Positions 49,187 to 61,474 of a stretch of 64,000 nt of DNA are shown in pieces. Origin of the DNA: Artemisia argyi (Eukaryota; Streptophyta; Magnoliopsida; Asterales; Asteraceae). The first letter of the stretch is position 1. Every line of letters starts with the position of its first letter. The translations under genes and the position numbers were made by a program. The notes under the pieces are model-generated. The model ran no database searches. It saw only the letters and a program-made list of their open reading frames with translations, and was not told the DNA's origin. Location of the stretch: NCBI GenBank assembly GCA_030686995.1, contig CM060692.1, positions 10,397,465 to 10,461,464 of the forward strand, written 5' to 3'.

Positions 49187-50854
49187 CTCCATCTATTTTT
49201 TCTTCACCCCAAACCCTAGCCGCCTCTCCTCCAAATCCTATTCTCTTAATTCGTTTTCTATCCTTGAACTGATATATGAACGTTAAATCCAAAGCTTTCG
49301 ATTTTTTAAATTGTTTTGTCAAGTTGTGGCGGTTGCGTTCTTCGCCGACGGGATGTGGGTTTGGTGGTCGTGGTATGGAGAAAGAATCAAAAGGAAACAT
49401 TTTATGCAATCCAGAAAGTTATACTTAATTTATTTGCCATGAGATAACTATATTCTAGAGCTTATTAAACGTGGACGTATCTTATGAAATCGTGAACATA
49501 GAAACAGAAATACGGCTTCAAGATTGTGTTAACGGTCTCGGGTAGGTTCCTTTTGATTGTCGTTTTGATTAACAAGATCTAGGAAGAGTATGTGTATATT
49601 TGGCTTTCGATCTGAAAAACATTGTTGAATCCGAACCAAACCCTTATGTAATTAACTGTAGTTAGAGTTAATAATATTAACTCGGTCGAGTCTGATTCAG
49701 GACTTGAACAATATAGCATTTGGAGTTGTGAGTTGTAACTTCAAGGCTAATATATGTTTTGCTTGTACTATCAGTGTACGATGGATGTTTGGTAAAAAAA
49801 AAAAAAAAAAAAAAAAAGTTGGTTGTTTTAGTTGGTAAATTGATGAAAAGGATGTTGGTAGTTGCACATGGGATGTTTATAAACTGAAAATGATGTAAAT
49901 GTATTTATAGGTCATGATACTTTATAGACTTTTGAATCTTTTGAAATGATTGTTGTTTTGATTAACAAATGTGTTTTAAGATTGATATAAAATAAATGGA
50001 AAAGCGCATATATGTTTTTGCGTAAAAAAACATATATGTTTACCTAAAAACATATATGTTTTGTGTTTTGATTATATATGTTTTGCATACATAAAAAAAA
50101 TTGGTTATAAAATATATATGTTTTGTGTTCGGATTATAAAACATATATGTTTTGTGTTTGGATTATATGTTTACATATAAAACATATATGTTTTGTGTTC
50201 GGAATATATATGTTTTGCTTACATAAAAAAATTGGTCTCTTGTTTATTTGTGTTAACTAGTTTAAGCTTGTGTATGTTTGTTATGTTATCTTGAGTTTTA
50301 TTTTAAATGTATTTAATCTTAACTATTATTTTTTTTGGGCGTGATGATATGTTCTTTGAAGACGGGCGCATATGTTTCAACGAATTAGATGAGAAACTGG
50401 AAGTACGTCTATGTTCTTCAAAGATGTGCATGTATGCTCTTGGAAGACGTTCGAAAGAATCTGATGAGAAACTTTAAACACATGTTTTGTGCACATATGT
50501 TGTTAGAAGATGTGCGTATGTATATTCAAAATGATACATTTGATATAAAAATTTATGTATTGTCTTATGTTCTTGGTTTGTAATAAATTTAAACGTTACG
50601 ATTATAATTTATGTTTTTTTAAGAAGTTTATAGAATATACCGCATAAACATATGTGTAATTACATTTTTTCTAAAGTTTCAACTACTGTACAATAAAAAC
50701 ACATGAAAATTTATATTATTTAAAAGAAGCATGTATGCACCTTTGAGTTTCTAGAAACATAAACTGAAAATTATGAGAAATTTATATCCGGGATTCAGTT
50801 AAAAAAAAAAAAAAAAAAAAACCCTAAAAAATTGTCTTTTACTATAATACCCTT
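49187..50854. other. non-coding DNA with degenerate tandem repeats
   Basis: No gene recognised. Holds poly(A) at 49794-49817 and 50800-50820, about six degenerate copies of ACATATATGTTTTGTGTT(C/T)G between 50000 and 50230, and repeats of GATGTGCATGTATGCTCTTGG type with GAATTAGATGAGAAACTGG/GAATCTGATGAGAAACTTT between 50340 and 50540. Confidence 0.65.
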
Positions 50855-50861
50855 TATATTA

Positions 50862-50897
50862 AACGAGTCGGGCACCGGTCCGCCGCGTTGCGGCGGG
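50862..50897 (-). other. Helitron-like 3' terminal hairpin
   Basis: On the minus strand CGCCGCAACGCGGCGG forms a GC-rich stem-loop followed after about 10 bases by GACTCG|T. Helitrons end in such a hairpin plus CTRR-T; here the last bases are CTCG. Confidence 0.45.
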
Positions 50898-51209
50898 GCG
50901 TCGTTTTATGCCGTTGATCATTGCACGGTTGCAACATGTTGTTTCCATATATGTTAGATTTATGTTTTTCGGCAATGCAAATAGCATGGTTAGCTGAGAA
51001 CACATACAACCTAGTCACTTTAATATCATATTTCTTTGCATGTAGCAGGTATTCCTGCACACAAATAATTGTGTTGTGGTACAAAAAAACATGCTCTATA
51101 CCTTAACTAAGCTTAAGATAATATCACTTGTATATTGTAATTAATTCAATATTCGTTGAATTTAAGTTCCAATGGACCAGTTAAATAAGCTTAAGATACA
51201 CATCTGTGC

Positions 51210-51375
51210 CAAACGACACAAAAATCAATTCACATCTTGTCATTGATCTCTTCAAGAAGGCTCATAAATTTCTTTGCTACCCGCTGCATGCGAAGCTTGG
51301 CATCTACTGTAACAGATGTGACATACCAGCGCCATAACTCACCTTGCTCTTCAACTCTACCCATAACTGTAATGT
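51210..51375 (-). pseudogene. unknown exon-like fragment
   Basis: Open minus-strand stretch reading VMGRVEEQGELWRWYVTSVT, VDAKLRMQRVAKKFMSLLEE INDKM and TGA. The biased, charged composition looks like a real terminal exon captured by the Helitron-like element, but I do not recognise the family. Confidence 0.35.
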
Positions 51376-52615
51376 AATACTAATCCAATAAATATAAAAG
51401 GAGTATACATATGAAACCATATTCCATATAACAGTTTAATTGTTTATTTACTTGCTTTTAGCTAGTTAATCGGTACACCAAAAGGAACGCTAAACGGTCA
51501 ATCTAGTTCTTCTTCTTCTAGGGTAATACTCTAATATATACCTATTAGCTATAGTAGTTCACCCATTGATTACATCCTTTCCTAACCCTTTACGAAAGAC
51601 TCGTCAATGTGACTTGTTTTAAAACAGGATCCGCTGTGCTTTGCAAAAGTTTGCCTACAGCAAACCCCGTAAAAGAAATTGCAAAAATCTGGGAAAATTA
51701 AGGGAGGTCACACATATTATGAATAAGCTACAGTTCAAATTTTAGCCAAAAATATTATGTTTTTAGCTGCCTGCACAGCACATCTTTACAACTAATTTCT
51801 GGACAGAAAACACAGTTTTTACACCTTCCCCTAAAATCCCCATTTGCACAACTTTTACTCACTTACAATACACACGGCCTAGTTTTCTGGAAAGTAGACT
51901 TGAAAGGCTTAATCATAGGGTCCTGGAAATCTAAATTAGCTTTTCATATGACAAAGATACACTACTCGCAAAATGGCCAAAAATTCTGTACAAAACGCAT
52001 GTGTGCAGAATTTTGCCAAAACAATTTCCAAATTTCAAATCGCCATAACTTATTCGTTTTTAAGAGTTGGAAGTCCAAATTTCTACCATGCGTTCATTAT
52101 AACAGTATCTAACACCCTAAACCATCAAATCTTATTTTGCAATAACTCTCATCTCACTAAATCAGGCCTAAACAATCTCATCTAAAGGAGGGTATCAAAA
52201 CCCTCGCAATTCTTCAATATTTCGCGTATATTTCACATTCAACACTCTCTAACTAACCTATAATCTATACTAAACCTATTAGATTATCACCAAACATCCA
52301 TAAATCAAAATCATACTTTTCACAACTTAAATCATGGATTCCCAAATATATTCACAATCAATATGTATGCATATATATAACTAAAAATCAAATTAAAATC
52401 AAAGAAAATACTTGCAAAAGAGGTATAGAAACAAATGGGTAGCTATGTATTCAGCTGAATCATTTACTTACAAAAGACCTCTCATAGAGAATTTTTTTAC
52501 CATATAATGTTACAAAAAGGTCAAAATGTTACTAGTACTGCATGCATCAGGTATTTACTTAGATGTGTGTACCGTCATTTGAGTGTAATGAGGGGGAAAG
52601 TGGTGATAGATATAC

Positions 52616-53140
52616 CTTGATCCAAAATCTGAGACTTTCTTCAGCTGTTTTAAATGCCATTAAACGACAATCAGCAGCACAAACAGCGACATCATCACGC
52701 CCTGCATGCGCAATTGGTCTTGCTCCAGGTTTCAACTCTCTTATAAAGAATTCATTAAATGTCTGCATACATAAATTTTGTTACTGCATTTACTAAAATT
52801 TCATTGGTATTGTTTACACTGGAGCCCAAATTCGACTTACTTTAAAATGATCCAAAGGGTGTTTAACTTCAGCCATATTGATTTGATCCTATATACAAAA
52901 AGGACAACGTAATCATAACAGAGAAATCGTCGTAACATATTGAACTTGATGAACAAAAAAAGAAAATAACTTGATAGGACGATCTATTTACTTGCCTTGA
53001 AAAATTAAAGAAATGGTGGTATATCTTTTACAGATTCAATTGAATTCATTTCCTTGCCCTGCTTTTCAGATAAAGTCTGCAATAATTCTTTCGCCCCTGC
53101 ACCCCATTCAACCAATGAATTAATAAGATATCTAGCTGCC
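52616..53140 (-). pseudogene. phosphatidylserine decarboxylase (PSD2/3-like) gene fragment
   Basis: Three exons in order: about 53140-52996 (LVEWGAGAKELLQTLSEKQG, ESVKDIPPFL*FFK), 52888-52841 (DQINMAEVKHPLDHFK) and 52762-52616 (TFNEFFIRELKPGARPIAHA, DDVAVCAADCRLMAFKTAEE, SLRFWIK). This is the segment of plant PSD2/PSD3 ahead of the catalytic LGST motif; the intact enzyme converts phosphatidylserine to phosphatidylethanolamine in endomembranes. The last intron has GT-AG borders; the first has a GC donor (AAG|GCAAGT). A TAA replaces Glu in FLEFFK. Neither the N-terminal C2/EF-hand part nor the catalytic C-terminus is recognised nearby. Introns are retained, so genomic DNA was captured. Confidence 0.85.
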
Positions 53141-53639
53141 CATACATTACACACTAAGATGTTTTATAAAAATAATTACCTTTGTCCATAATTAGCGTCA
53201 TTATCACCAATTTGTCGTGCATTGTAGCAGAACATTTAAATACAAAAGCAATGTAACTTGAGTAAAGAAAATGTTTCTATTGTTAAGCAATGTAATTTGA
53301 GTAAAGAAAATGTTTATGTCAACAACGCTGATTTGGGTTTTTCTGACATTGCAACAAAGATTTTGGTATAACATTACATTTGATGAACCACTTGCAAATG
53401 GCAAGTATACAATATAAAAAACATTTTGGAGAAAAATTATATAAAAGAATGAGCTTATCGAAAAACTAAAGAGACCCACATCCTACATATTCCAGCATGT
53501 TTGAATAGATCCAAGCAAATTCATAGATACTCAAATCATTTTAACAGTCAATCAATGAGAACTTTATCACACACTTCTCCATTTATCTAAATTCCTAAAA
53601 GCATGACTTGAAACATATTTACCTTGAAAGAACTCCCTA

Positions 53640-53785
53640 ATATTTTAGGTTGTTGGAATAATGTACGGTTTCTGGAACAAAAGGAGCGCATGTCGTCTCT
53701 CTTTCTGCTTCAAGGCGTTGAACCTCCTGAAATTATTTCAACATTGGTTGAAAATATTTTGCAAGTTTAGCATCCATTTTTCTGC
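53640..53785 (+). other. unknown exon-like stretch
   Basis: Plus-strand frame FLEQKERMSSLFLLQGVEPP EIISTLVENILQV ending in TAG. Composition is coding-like and there is an AG-ended pyrimidine stretch upstream, but the family is not recognised. Opposite in strand to the decarboxylase exons. Confidence 0.25.
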
Positions 53786-54589
53786 TGCCCTGCACAAAAG
53801 AAAGAAAAAAGATTCAAAACACAAAAGGAAGATAAAAAAAAAAGATAGTGTTACGATTTCAGATTGCTACTTGTAACAATGGATTTTTAACTCGCATACT
53901 GTAGAAATGCGTTCAAGATAATCATTTTACCCTTACCCTTTGCAGAGTTACAATTGTATAAGCATGTGAAACCAATTTTTTTTATAAAAAGTTTGGAAGT
54001 GTTACTAGACAATTGCATTTTTCATTTGTCATATGAAGCTGACTCATCGGCATGAACTAAAAAGCAAAATCTAAAACAACAAATAAGATTTAAGACACCT
54101 GTATACACGCAAATTTACTACTAAATCAATATACATGAAAACATATTGGCTGTGTACAAATAAAGTTAAAAGTACTAATACCTTTCATCTACATTTAAAA
54201 CCGGCAAAACCAAAGACGCTTAAAAAAAGCTCGAAGTCCTTATGTTTTTTTAAGTAAACAGTAGCACAAAATATGATCAAATTAAACAAAAATTTTATAC
54301 TCCGTACATATCTAAGGAGGGAAACGGGGAAGTCAGTCAGTCACTAACAATTTGGGTCGGTTTGGGCTAACTAACAGAGCTCCTTTACCCTTCTAAATTT
54401 TACAAATAACTATGCTAAATAAGTAGAGTAAATAAGCAATTCCAAACACCCTCAGACATACAATGTTGTTTACCTGATGTTGCGAAATGCGATAAGTTAA
54501 TGAGCAATTCCAAACAGTAACTGTAGTAAAAAACATAATTAAAGTGTTTTGTGTTACCTTGTTTATCCGGGTTATTTTAATGTGCCCAG

Positions 54590-55030
54590 TAAAATCCTGT
54601 AACCAACAGCAGCTTCCAATAAGGGTTCACACTGCATAATCTTGTGCTTCTTGGCAATTTCAACAATGTGACTGCATTAAACCAACGAAATCCAAATGGT
54701 TTCACAGCGCCACAAAATTCACCAAGTCCATCTATCGTGTTATCTAAGAAAGCTTTTTGCCATAAGTCAAGAACTTCTAAATGTTTAACAATTGCTCAGT
54801 TAGAAAGGTGATTATACTCTTGCAAAAATGATAAATTATGTAACCTATAATACAGTAACCTCTTCGACTACCTCAAAGATTGTGGCCATTCGCAGCCTTG
54901 TGAAGGGTGGTCTGGCAAGATACCCATTTGTTGAAGGTGAATGAAATGTTGTTTTCACATTACTTGTAGTTATCGATATAAGACTACTCTCTATCTCCAA
55001 TAAAAGGTATGCCTGCAAATACATCGTCAT
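54590..55030 (-). other. unknown exon-like stretches
   Basis: Minus-strand pieces reading STNGYLARPPFTRLRMATIF EVVEE (about 54845-54960), LDLWQKAFLDNTIDGLGEFC GAVKPFGFRWF (about 54690-54785) and VEIAKKHKIMQCEPLLEAAV GYRILLGTLK* (about 54585-54680) in different frames. They look like captured, decayed exons from one or more genes. I cannot name them. Confidence 0.3.
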
Positions 55031-55618
55031 AGTTAATATTCAACAAAAGTATTCATTTCTATATATAATGAAGTGTCGAAAAAGCGGCTGCACCTGACAT
55101 GGCTGCCAGCTTAGCAGGTTACCCTGCCAATGTGCAGCCATTCTGAGCATCATTAGATAAAATTAGCAGGCCATAAGTAACCATTAGCAGGCCAAAGAAG
55201 GGCATCACACTTCCAGAGATGTGTATCTCTACCTGTAAAAAGACAGGAAGATAGGTATCTTTAGTTCCACGAAATGAAGCTATGGTGAAGGTACACTGAA
55301 AAGTTTACACAAAACATTCAGAAGAAGTATAAATGAAAAAAACTATCATCACAATCTTAATAAATAATAACTAAACAAATAGGAGTAAATAAGTTCACTA
55401 TTTTTAGCACTAAGGTACGACGTTTTTGGCAGGCACAAACGACCTTGGTTTGGCTTATACGACCATCATATAAATGCATAAAATTATTGTCGCCTTATAA
55501 TAACTTCATAGTAAGTGTAGCTATTTTGCTCACCTTTAGTACGGTGTTTAACTTGAAAAGTATTTACGCAGCCTGTCGAAGCCGGTGAACCTAATAAGCA
55601 ATATCAAATAAGCCCTTC

Positions 55619-55649
<31 letters not shown>

Positions 55650-56219
55650 CAAAACAACAAAATCATCCAAATTTGTGACTGGCATAATGAAAATCATATA
55701 AGCTCATAAGTTTGGAAAAATAAATTCATCCAAATACCCTCTAACAAAACAACAAAACCGACCTAAGCGAAGGCAGAACATCAAACCCCTCGACATCGAC
55801 CAGGTCATGCATCTAGTCAACACTTAAATCAGAATAATCAAACACAAACAATAGTTAGGGTTCATACCTTTTTTTTTGTAGTTGTCTTCCAGTACCCCAT
55901 CATCCGACCACGACAGCATCTACCCCAGAAATCGGTGAAAGCCACCGGATGGAAGGTTAATGAAATATGTATAAGATGTGTGTGTTGTGTTAGATTTGTG
56001 TAGATCTTTGTAGATTTGGACCAACCAAGACGGACCAGAGGCGATGGATTGGTAGGACAGGTAGCCCAAAAAAATGGCGGGAGCCCACAATGATGAACGG
56101 CGTCGTTTTAAACGACAAATTATATATATAGTAATAATAATCTTTAATATTTTAAAAAATCTCAGTGGTATAGTGGAGTTCTCATAGTTCTCGCACTTAA
56201 CAGGGTTCTGAAAATAAAG

Positions 56220-56321
<102 letters not shown>

Positions 56322-56344
56322 GAAATGTTTAAATAACGAAATAA

Positions 56345-56812
56345 TTATAAAAATAAATAATAATCTGACGTTCTTCGTGCCATGTTTAAATAGTCAACAA
56401 ATCTATCCGGAGGTTCACCCGTTGCGAGTTGCCGAATGGCCGATGTGCATTTTTGCAACGCCGTAAAACTTTTTTTTCCCATCGCGTCATAACCCGCTTG
56501 AAACAATTCGATTTGCGCTTCAATTTCACCAACTATTCTTAAATACAAGGTTTTACGCATACGAAAACGATTGCGAAAAATATTTTCGTTGAACTTTGGT
56601 TGTTCAACAAAATAATCATTCTTTAGAGTTTCTAAAGCTCTTTCCCGAAAACGGGTGATATAACCACGTATTTCGTTAGATCTTGCCGTATCTTCAAGGG
56701 CATCGTGTGCGACTAACAAAGTTTCAAACGTACTACCGGATAGCTATAGATCGGATGATTCGGTGGGAATAATTATTTCATCCGAGGATGAAGAAGATGA
56801 TGATGAAGCCAT
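56345..56812 (-). pseudogene. Harbinger transposase, N-terminal block
   Basis: ATG 56812 opens MASSSSSSSSDEIIIPTESS DL, then TAG (56746-56744), then in the same frame LVAHDALEDTARSNEIRGYI, NENIFRNRFRMRKTLYLRIV, QAGYDAMGKKSFTALQKCTS and AIRQLATGEPPDRFVDYLNM, the usual N-terminal region of plant Harbinger transposases. It is cut by the (TA)n-flanked insertion before the first catalytic Asp, which lies in the block ending at 48150. Confidence 0.88.
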
Positions 56813-56897
56813 GGCTAGTAGTGTGTGATTTGATGATAAATATTTTGTGATTTGTTTGTGTGAATAAATGAACAAGATCAAGTTAATATTTAAAGTG

Positions 56898-56898
56898 A

Positions 56899-56950
<52 letters not shown>
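56898..56950. repeat. (ATT)n microsatellite
   Basis: About 17 ATT units in the Harbinger 5' untranslated region. Confidence 0.95.
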
Positions 56951-57443
56951 TATTTTTTTTGAAAAATGCCTCAAACGGCTATAACAATAAATGTGCAACG
57001 TTCGAATTTTTTGGGGAAGCTGCCATACCGATTCGGTATGTATTACCGAAATGCATGCCGAATTTGGCATGCCGAGCATGTGGTTTTCCATGATGCCGAG
57101 CGGCATTAGTTGCCGAAGGTTCAAACCGAAAAGATTGCCACCCCTAAGTTAATTTAGCTATCAACTTTGTTTACTTATCGTTGATTTATGTTCGAGTTTT
57201 TCATATTTGTTAAAACAAAAGAAATTAATTTGAAACATAAAACTAGATTAGCTGAAATTTTGATCTTAATTAGTTAACACCAAAGCAATTTTAACTAAGA
57301 CACTTGAATCCGAACAACCGGTTTAATCGTGGAAAATATCCGACCCAAAAAATTTGAACCCGAAAAACAATTTTTTTATTATTATTTATAAATCCGCTAA
57401 AATTTAGTGCATACCCTAACCTAAATTCCTGGATCCCCCACTG

Positions 57444-57766
57444 AATGCAACGGGTTGTTTTTCTACCTTAGGTTGAACCGGAAGCAGTCTCTCTACCTTA
57501 GATAGGGGTTCCTTTGCACTAACCGCAACGATACGTTCAATCAACTTCTCAACGAAACGATGAGAACGATTCGTTCCAACTGCTATGATTAATGGTGTCT
57601 CCCACCAGTAAGTGAGTTGCTTAGTCATTAAGTCGGGTTCTTGTTCGAATATGTGTCTTACGGAGTCCCAGTTGTCTTCTAATGCAGCTTTGTATATAGG
57701 GAGATCTTTTATTACGTAATTAATATATATATTAAAAGGCGTTTGATACGACGTCGTGTCTTGCAT
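57444..57766 (-). pseudogene. ankyrin gene piece 1 (start)
   Basis: ATG 57766 opens MQDTTSYQTPFNIYINYVIK, then DLPIYKAALEDNWDSVRHIF, PDLMTKQLTYWWETPLIIAV, SHRFVEKLIERIVAVSAKEP: the N-terminal region and first ankyrin repeat. Near 57465 the family sequence moves to the next frame (KNNP|LHYAAR), either a 1-base frameshift or an unrecognised splice. The hAT target duplication AATGCAAC lies at 57444-57451. No signal peptide. Confidence 0.85.
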
Positions 57767-58493
57767 TGGGCTCCGCTTTTTTTTGGCCTGCTACCTACCG
57801 CCCGATCTAGTTGTATGTCATTTTGAGTTATGAATCAGTTCATCAGCTGAATGCATGTTGATAATGTATATTATGGATTTTGTAGTGAAAATCTTTATGT
57901 ATGGATGAAGTAAAGTCAACTAAAAGTCAAGTTATCGTAATATATATTTGTAATCAGTAAAAACAGTTGATGATGTAAATTTTCCAACTAACTTAATAAG
58001 ATATTATTGTCATGGTAATGATACCCACCCAATATAAAAAATTTGAACATTTTTGTATGACACTGATAATACATATTACTCCGTATAATTTATTTTAGCC
58101 AAGTACTTTAGTTCGAACCATGCGTCAATTGGTCTAGTAGCCTTATAGGAGAAAAAAATAAAATAAAATAAAATGCACCTATTTCTGGTAAATAAAGCTG
58201 AAGGATCAAACTATTTCTTGTAGGGGTGTTCACCATTCAAATATTACTTGCATATCCCAAAATCGGTTTAAAATGAACTGAATTTGTAACCGAATCGGAT
58301 TTTGTAAAATTGAACCGGAATTAAATATACTTCAATGCATGCATGTTTTATTTCCCATGTTTCAACTTCAAGCAGTTATGAGTCTTTTCATTTAGTTATA
58401 CTAGATAGCGACAAATAGTTTATTGATAAAAAAAGAGTTTATAGGTTATAAACGAAAAATAATAAAAATTTGAAGATTTAGGAATTAAACATA
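57767..58493. other. upstream flank of the ankyrin gene
   Basis: AT-rich DNA with no coding frame. It would contain the promoter of the minus-strand ankyrin gene, but I see no TATA box placed with confidence. Confidence 0.5.
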
Positions 58494-59000
58494 ATGTTTT
58501 GAAACCCGGTTCGACCAGGGTGGTTCAACCGGTTGAACCATTCCGGTCGAAAAATGGGTCGATTTAAACCGGGTCAACTTGCTAGGTTGGGTCGAAAACG
58601 GGTCAAATTAAACTGGGTCAACCCGCCGGGTTTGAAGAGTCCCGGGTCAACCCGGTTTGTGTTTTAATTGGTTGTATTTAATTTGGTAGATATGTTTTTA
58701 ATTGGTTGTACAATGTGAATAAATCATTGTACTTTTTTAAGTAATGGATAATGTTTTGAAACCCGGTTCGACCCGGTTGGTTCAACCGGTTGAACCGTTC
58801 TGGTCGAAAAATGGGTCGAGTTAAACCGGGTCAACTTGCTAGGTTGAGTCGAAAACGGGTCAAATTAATCTGGGTCAACCCGCCGGGTTTGAACGTCCCG
58901 GGTCAACCCGATTTGTGTTTGATTGGTTGTATTTAATTTGGTAGATATGTTTTAATTTGGTTGTACAATGTGAATAAATAATTGTATTTTTAAGTATTGG
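58494..59000. repeat. two tandem copies of a 257-bp CCGGGT-rich unit
   Basis: ATGTTTTGAAACCCGGTTCG recurs at 58494 and 58751, each copy continuing with GTTCAACCGGTTGAACC, CGGGTCAACCCG-type palindromes and TGGTTGTACAATGTGAATAA. Related at its start to the MITE at 59729. Confidence 0.88.
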
Positions 59001-59714
59001 GGTGTTTTAATAAGAGTATTAATCTTTCTCTCTCATTTGACCATTGCTGAAAACTCAACATTTTACTTGAAAACTCAAAATTTCACTTTTGACTATTTTT
59101 CCATTATAGATAGTATAGATATAAATTGTACTTTTTGCATGATAAGAAGAAAATTACCCCATGGTCTCTTGTCTCTCTCCTTTAATTCTTGGGGTTTAGC
59201 CTACTAAAATAAGGCTTGTGACATGATCTATCGAAAATGTTGTATTATTTATAGCTCATAAACTAAACTGGGCCAAGATAAAAACAAATGTGAGATTGAG
59301 TGATATGTGATAAAAATTCAGATAATTAAGGCTTGAGAAGAAAAATAAGGACAAAAATGATATGATACAAAATGACTATGAGAGTATGAAAGGATCATTG
59401 CGTCTAAAAATTCGTTCTTATACAATAGAGTTAATTCGTAGGTATCATTTATTGTAGTTAAAGGAAATTTCGTAGGATATACTTTCGACGACATTTATTG
59501 ACTTGATTTCTTGATCATTCACAAATGGCTTGCTTAGGTTCGTCAAAGGTGTACATAATTATTACTGTAATATTTTTATCTCAGATTTTAACAAACATCG
59601 CAAGTTAATGGAAAACGAGCTAACGGTAACAAAGTATTGGCTTCGCCGTAAGGTCCAACTTTTTTTTTGCCATTGTGGGTCGTTAGGGTAAAAATGAAAT
59701 TTTTCTATGTTACG
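59001..59714. other. non-coding spacer
   Basis: AT-rich, no gene recognised. Confidence 0.5.
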
Positions 59715-59903
59715 AGTTCAAACCAACGTTTTGAAACCCGGGTCGACCCGGCCGGTCGAACCGGTCGGACCGGAACCCGGTAAAAAAACGGGTTGTTTTG
59801 ACCCGGGTTTCTAAAACCGGGTCAACCGGTGTGACCCGCCGGGTTTTGAGTGACCCGGGTTGACCCGGGTTTTGAAACCCGGCCGGGTTTGGATTTTCTC
59901 TAT

Positions 59904-59934
<31 letters not shown>

Positions 59935-60170
59935 TTTGACTCTTTTTTATTTATTTGTCATTATTAAGGTGCTATTTTTGTTTGATATGACTTTCTTATG
60001 GTGTTTATTCACTCATATTTGTGCGTAAAATCGATTTTTAGAAATGTACGTAAAACCGGGTCTAACCGGGTCGACCCGGGTTGACCCGGTGACCCGGTGA
60101 CCCGGTAACTCGGCCGGGTCGATCCCAAACCCGGGTTTCAAAACATTGGTTCAAACATTATTGTTTTTGG
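59715..60170. mobile_element. MITE with GTTTTGAAACCCGGGT inverted ends
   Basis: Left GTTCAAACCAACGTTTTGAA ACCCGGGT and right ACCCGGGTTTCAAAACATTG GTTCAAAC are inverted repeats of about 28 bp. Interior is rich in CCGGGTCGACCCGG palindromes with a T-tract (59907-59924). Non-coding; target duplication not resolved. Confidence 0.65.
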
Positions 60171-60529
60171 TGTACGTTTTTATCTTTACTCCATGTGAGA
60201 CCTTTTATCTTTAAAACTCTTAAAAAATTAGGCCAACACGTCTTTTATTATCAATTAATAAAATAATGTTTAAAATCACACTAACTACACATTAAATTGG
60301 ATGTTACAATAATAAAATATAATTAATATAATGAATTAAATATATTTATAATCAAAATTAATAACTATTTAAATTCGCAAATAATAATATGGCGCCATAG
60401 TCTTTCTTCACATTTTCATAAAACAAACATACAGTCTCTAGAAACTATCATCAAATATATATAGAAAATCGTTAAACAATATTCACAAAAGAAATCGTAA
60501 AATAAAAAATCACTAAATAAATATTCGAC

Positions 60530-60564
60530 TCTGAACCCGCTGCTTCGCGCAGGTACCATGCTAG
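60530..60564 (+). other. Helitron 3' terminus
   Basis: CTGCTTCGCGCAG stem-loop, then GTACCATGCTAG|T: hairpin, about 8-10 bases, CTAG and an inserted-before T, the canonical Helitron end. The 5' TC end was not located; the body would lie to the left, possibly within 60170-60530. Confidence 0.6.
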
Positions 60565-61090
60565 TGTTTATTAGGAGATGATTATTATTTGCCTTTTAAC
60601 TAAGGTTGCGTTCATTTTATCAGATATTTTATGTGTGATCTGCAAAATCATATTCGTAAGATTAGAGGTAGATTTGAAGTCATTAAGATACAAGAAGTGG
60701 TCATCAGGAAAAAAAATCTACAAAATTGAAAAGAAAAAAAGTTATATTTCTTATGTCTAATAATAGACAAACACACTTTTTTTATTTTTTTTCCTTCCCG
60801 TTCGCAGACATAAAAAGGGAAAACAAACGCATGCACATCTTCGATTTCATATTCCAGCCTACAAACACAAGAGGAAATAACAAATGCCCTTGTTTGATTT
60901 CATCTTCCGGCTTGCATAGAAAAATGGAAAAAAATATTCTTTATAAAAACAAATAGAGGCTAAGAGCCTAAGATATAATTGGTACTATACTACTATATCC
61001 CACATAAACTCTACAAAAACATTTATTTATAAATATAACATTTATCAGGCGTACTGTAGCAATTGCTACAGTAGCGCAAAGCTACAGTAA
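60565..61090. other. non-coding spacer
   Basis: AT-rich, with several short unsupported frames. CTGTAGCAATTGCTACAG near 61052-61069 is a perfect palindrome. Confidence 0.5.
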
Positions 61091-61099
61091 TTCCCCTCA

Positions 61100-61160
61100 C
61101 AATGAACAGTAGAATGTACAGTAACTAACGGTCGTTGTTACTGTACATTCTATTGTTCAT
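61100..61160. repeat. inverted repeat around ACTGTACATTCT
   Basis: ATGAACAGTAGAATGTACAG TAAC and its complement (GTTACTGTACATTCTATTGT TCAT) form a 24-bp stem with one mismatch and a loop TAACGGTCGTT. It is followed by T-rich DNA and a Helitron-like hairpin. Confidence 0.85.
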
Positions 61161-61230
61161 CCGTTAATTTTATTTTATTTTATTTTTTTTTTTTTATTAT
61201 TTTTTTTTTTTTATACATTCTTTGGCAAAA

Positions 61231-61260
61231 CATCCCGCGGCAACGCGCGGGTGATCCACC
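61231..61260 (+). other. Helitron-like 3' hairpin ending CTCG
   Basis: CCCGCGGCAACGCGCGGG stem-loop, then TGATCCACCTCG|T. Same layout and the same CTCG ending as 50862-50897 on the other strand. Confidence 0.45.
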
Positions 61261-61474
61261 TCGTTTGTTAAAAAAGAAGAGTTGGTAAAGAAAAAAGAAT
61301 GTAAGTGACGGGGTCAAGTTTAATGTCATTTATTATGTGAACATTTGTTTGTGAATATTCTATGAATTTAGCAAATCTTGATGTCTTTTAAAAATACTCA
61401 TGGGAGTTGGTACGCAGGAATGAAAGTAACATTCACCTTCATTTTGACGTTTTACTTCTCTCACAATCAAATAA

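Larger units (their letters stand above)
48250..56219. mobile_element. Helitron-like compound with gene fragments
   Basis: Both ends, read inward, are CTTTATTTTCA(T/G)AACCCT then (A/G)TTAAGTGCG, about 30 bp of inverted similarity, lying between TA-rich tracts inside the Harbinger element. The similarity then stops, which is unlike a long-TIR transposon. It could be one TIR element of 8 kb or two Helitrons of one family pointing at each other; a minus-strand GC-hairpin end at 50862-50897 favours the second for the right part. Contains phosphatidylserine decarboxylase exons and a hAT MITE. Confidence 0.45.
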
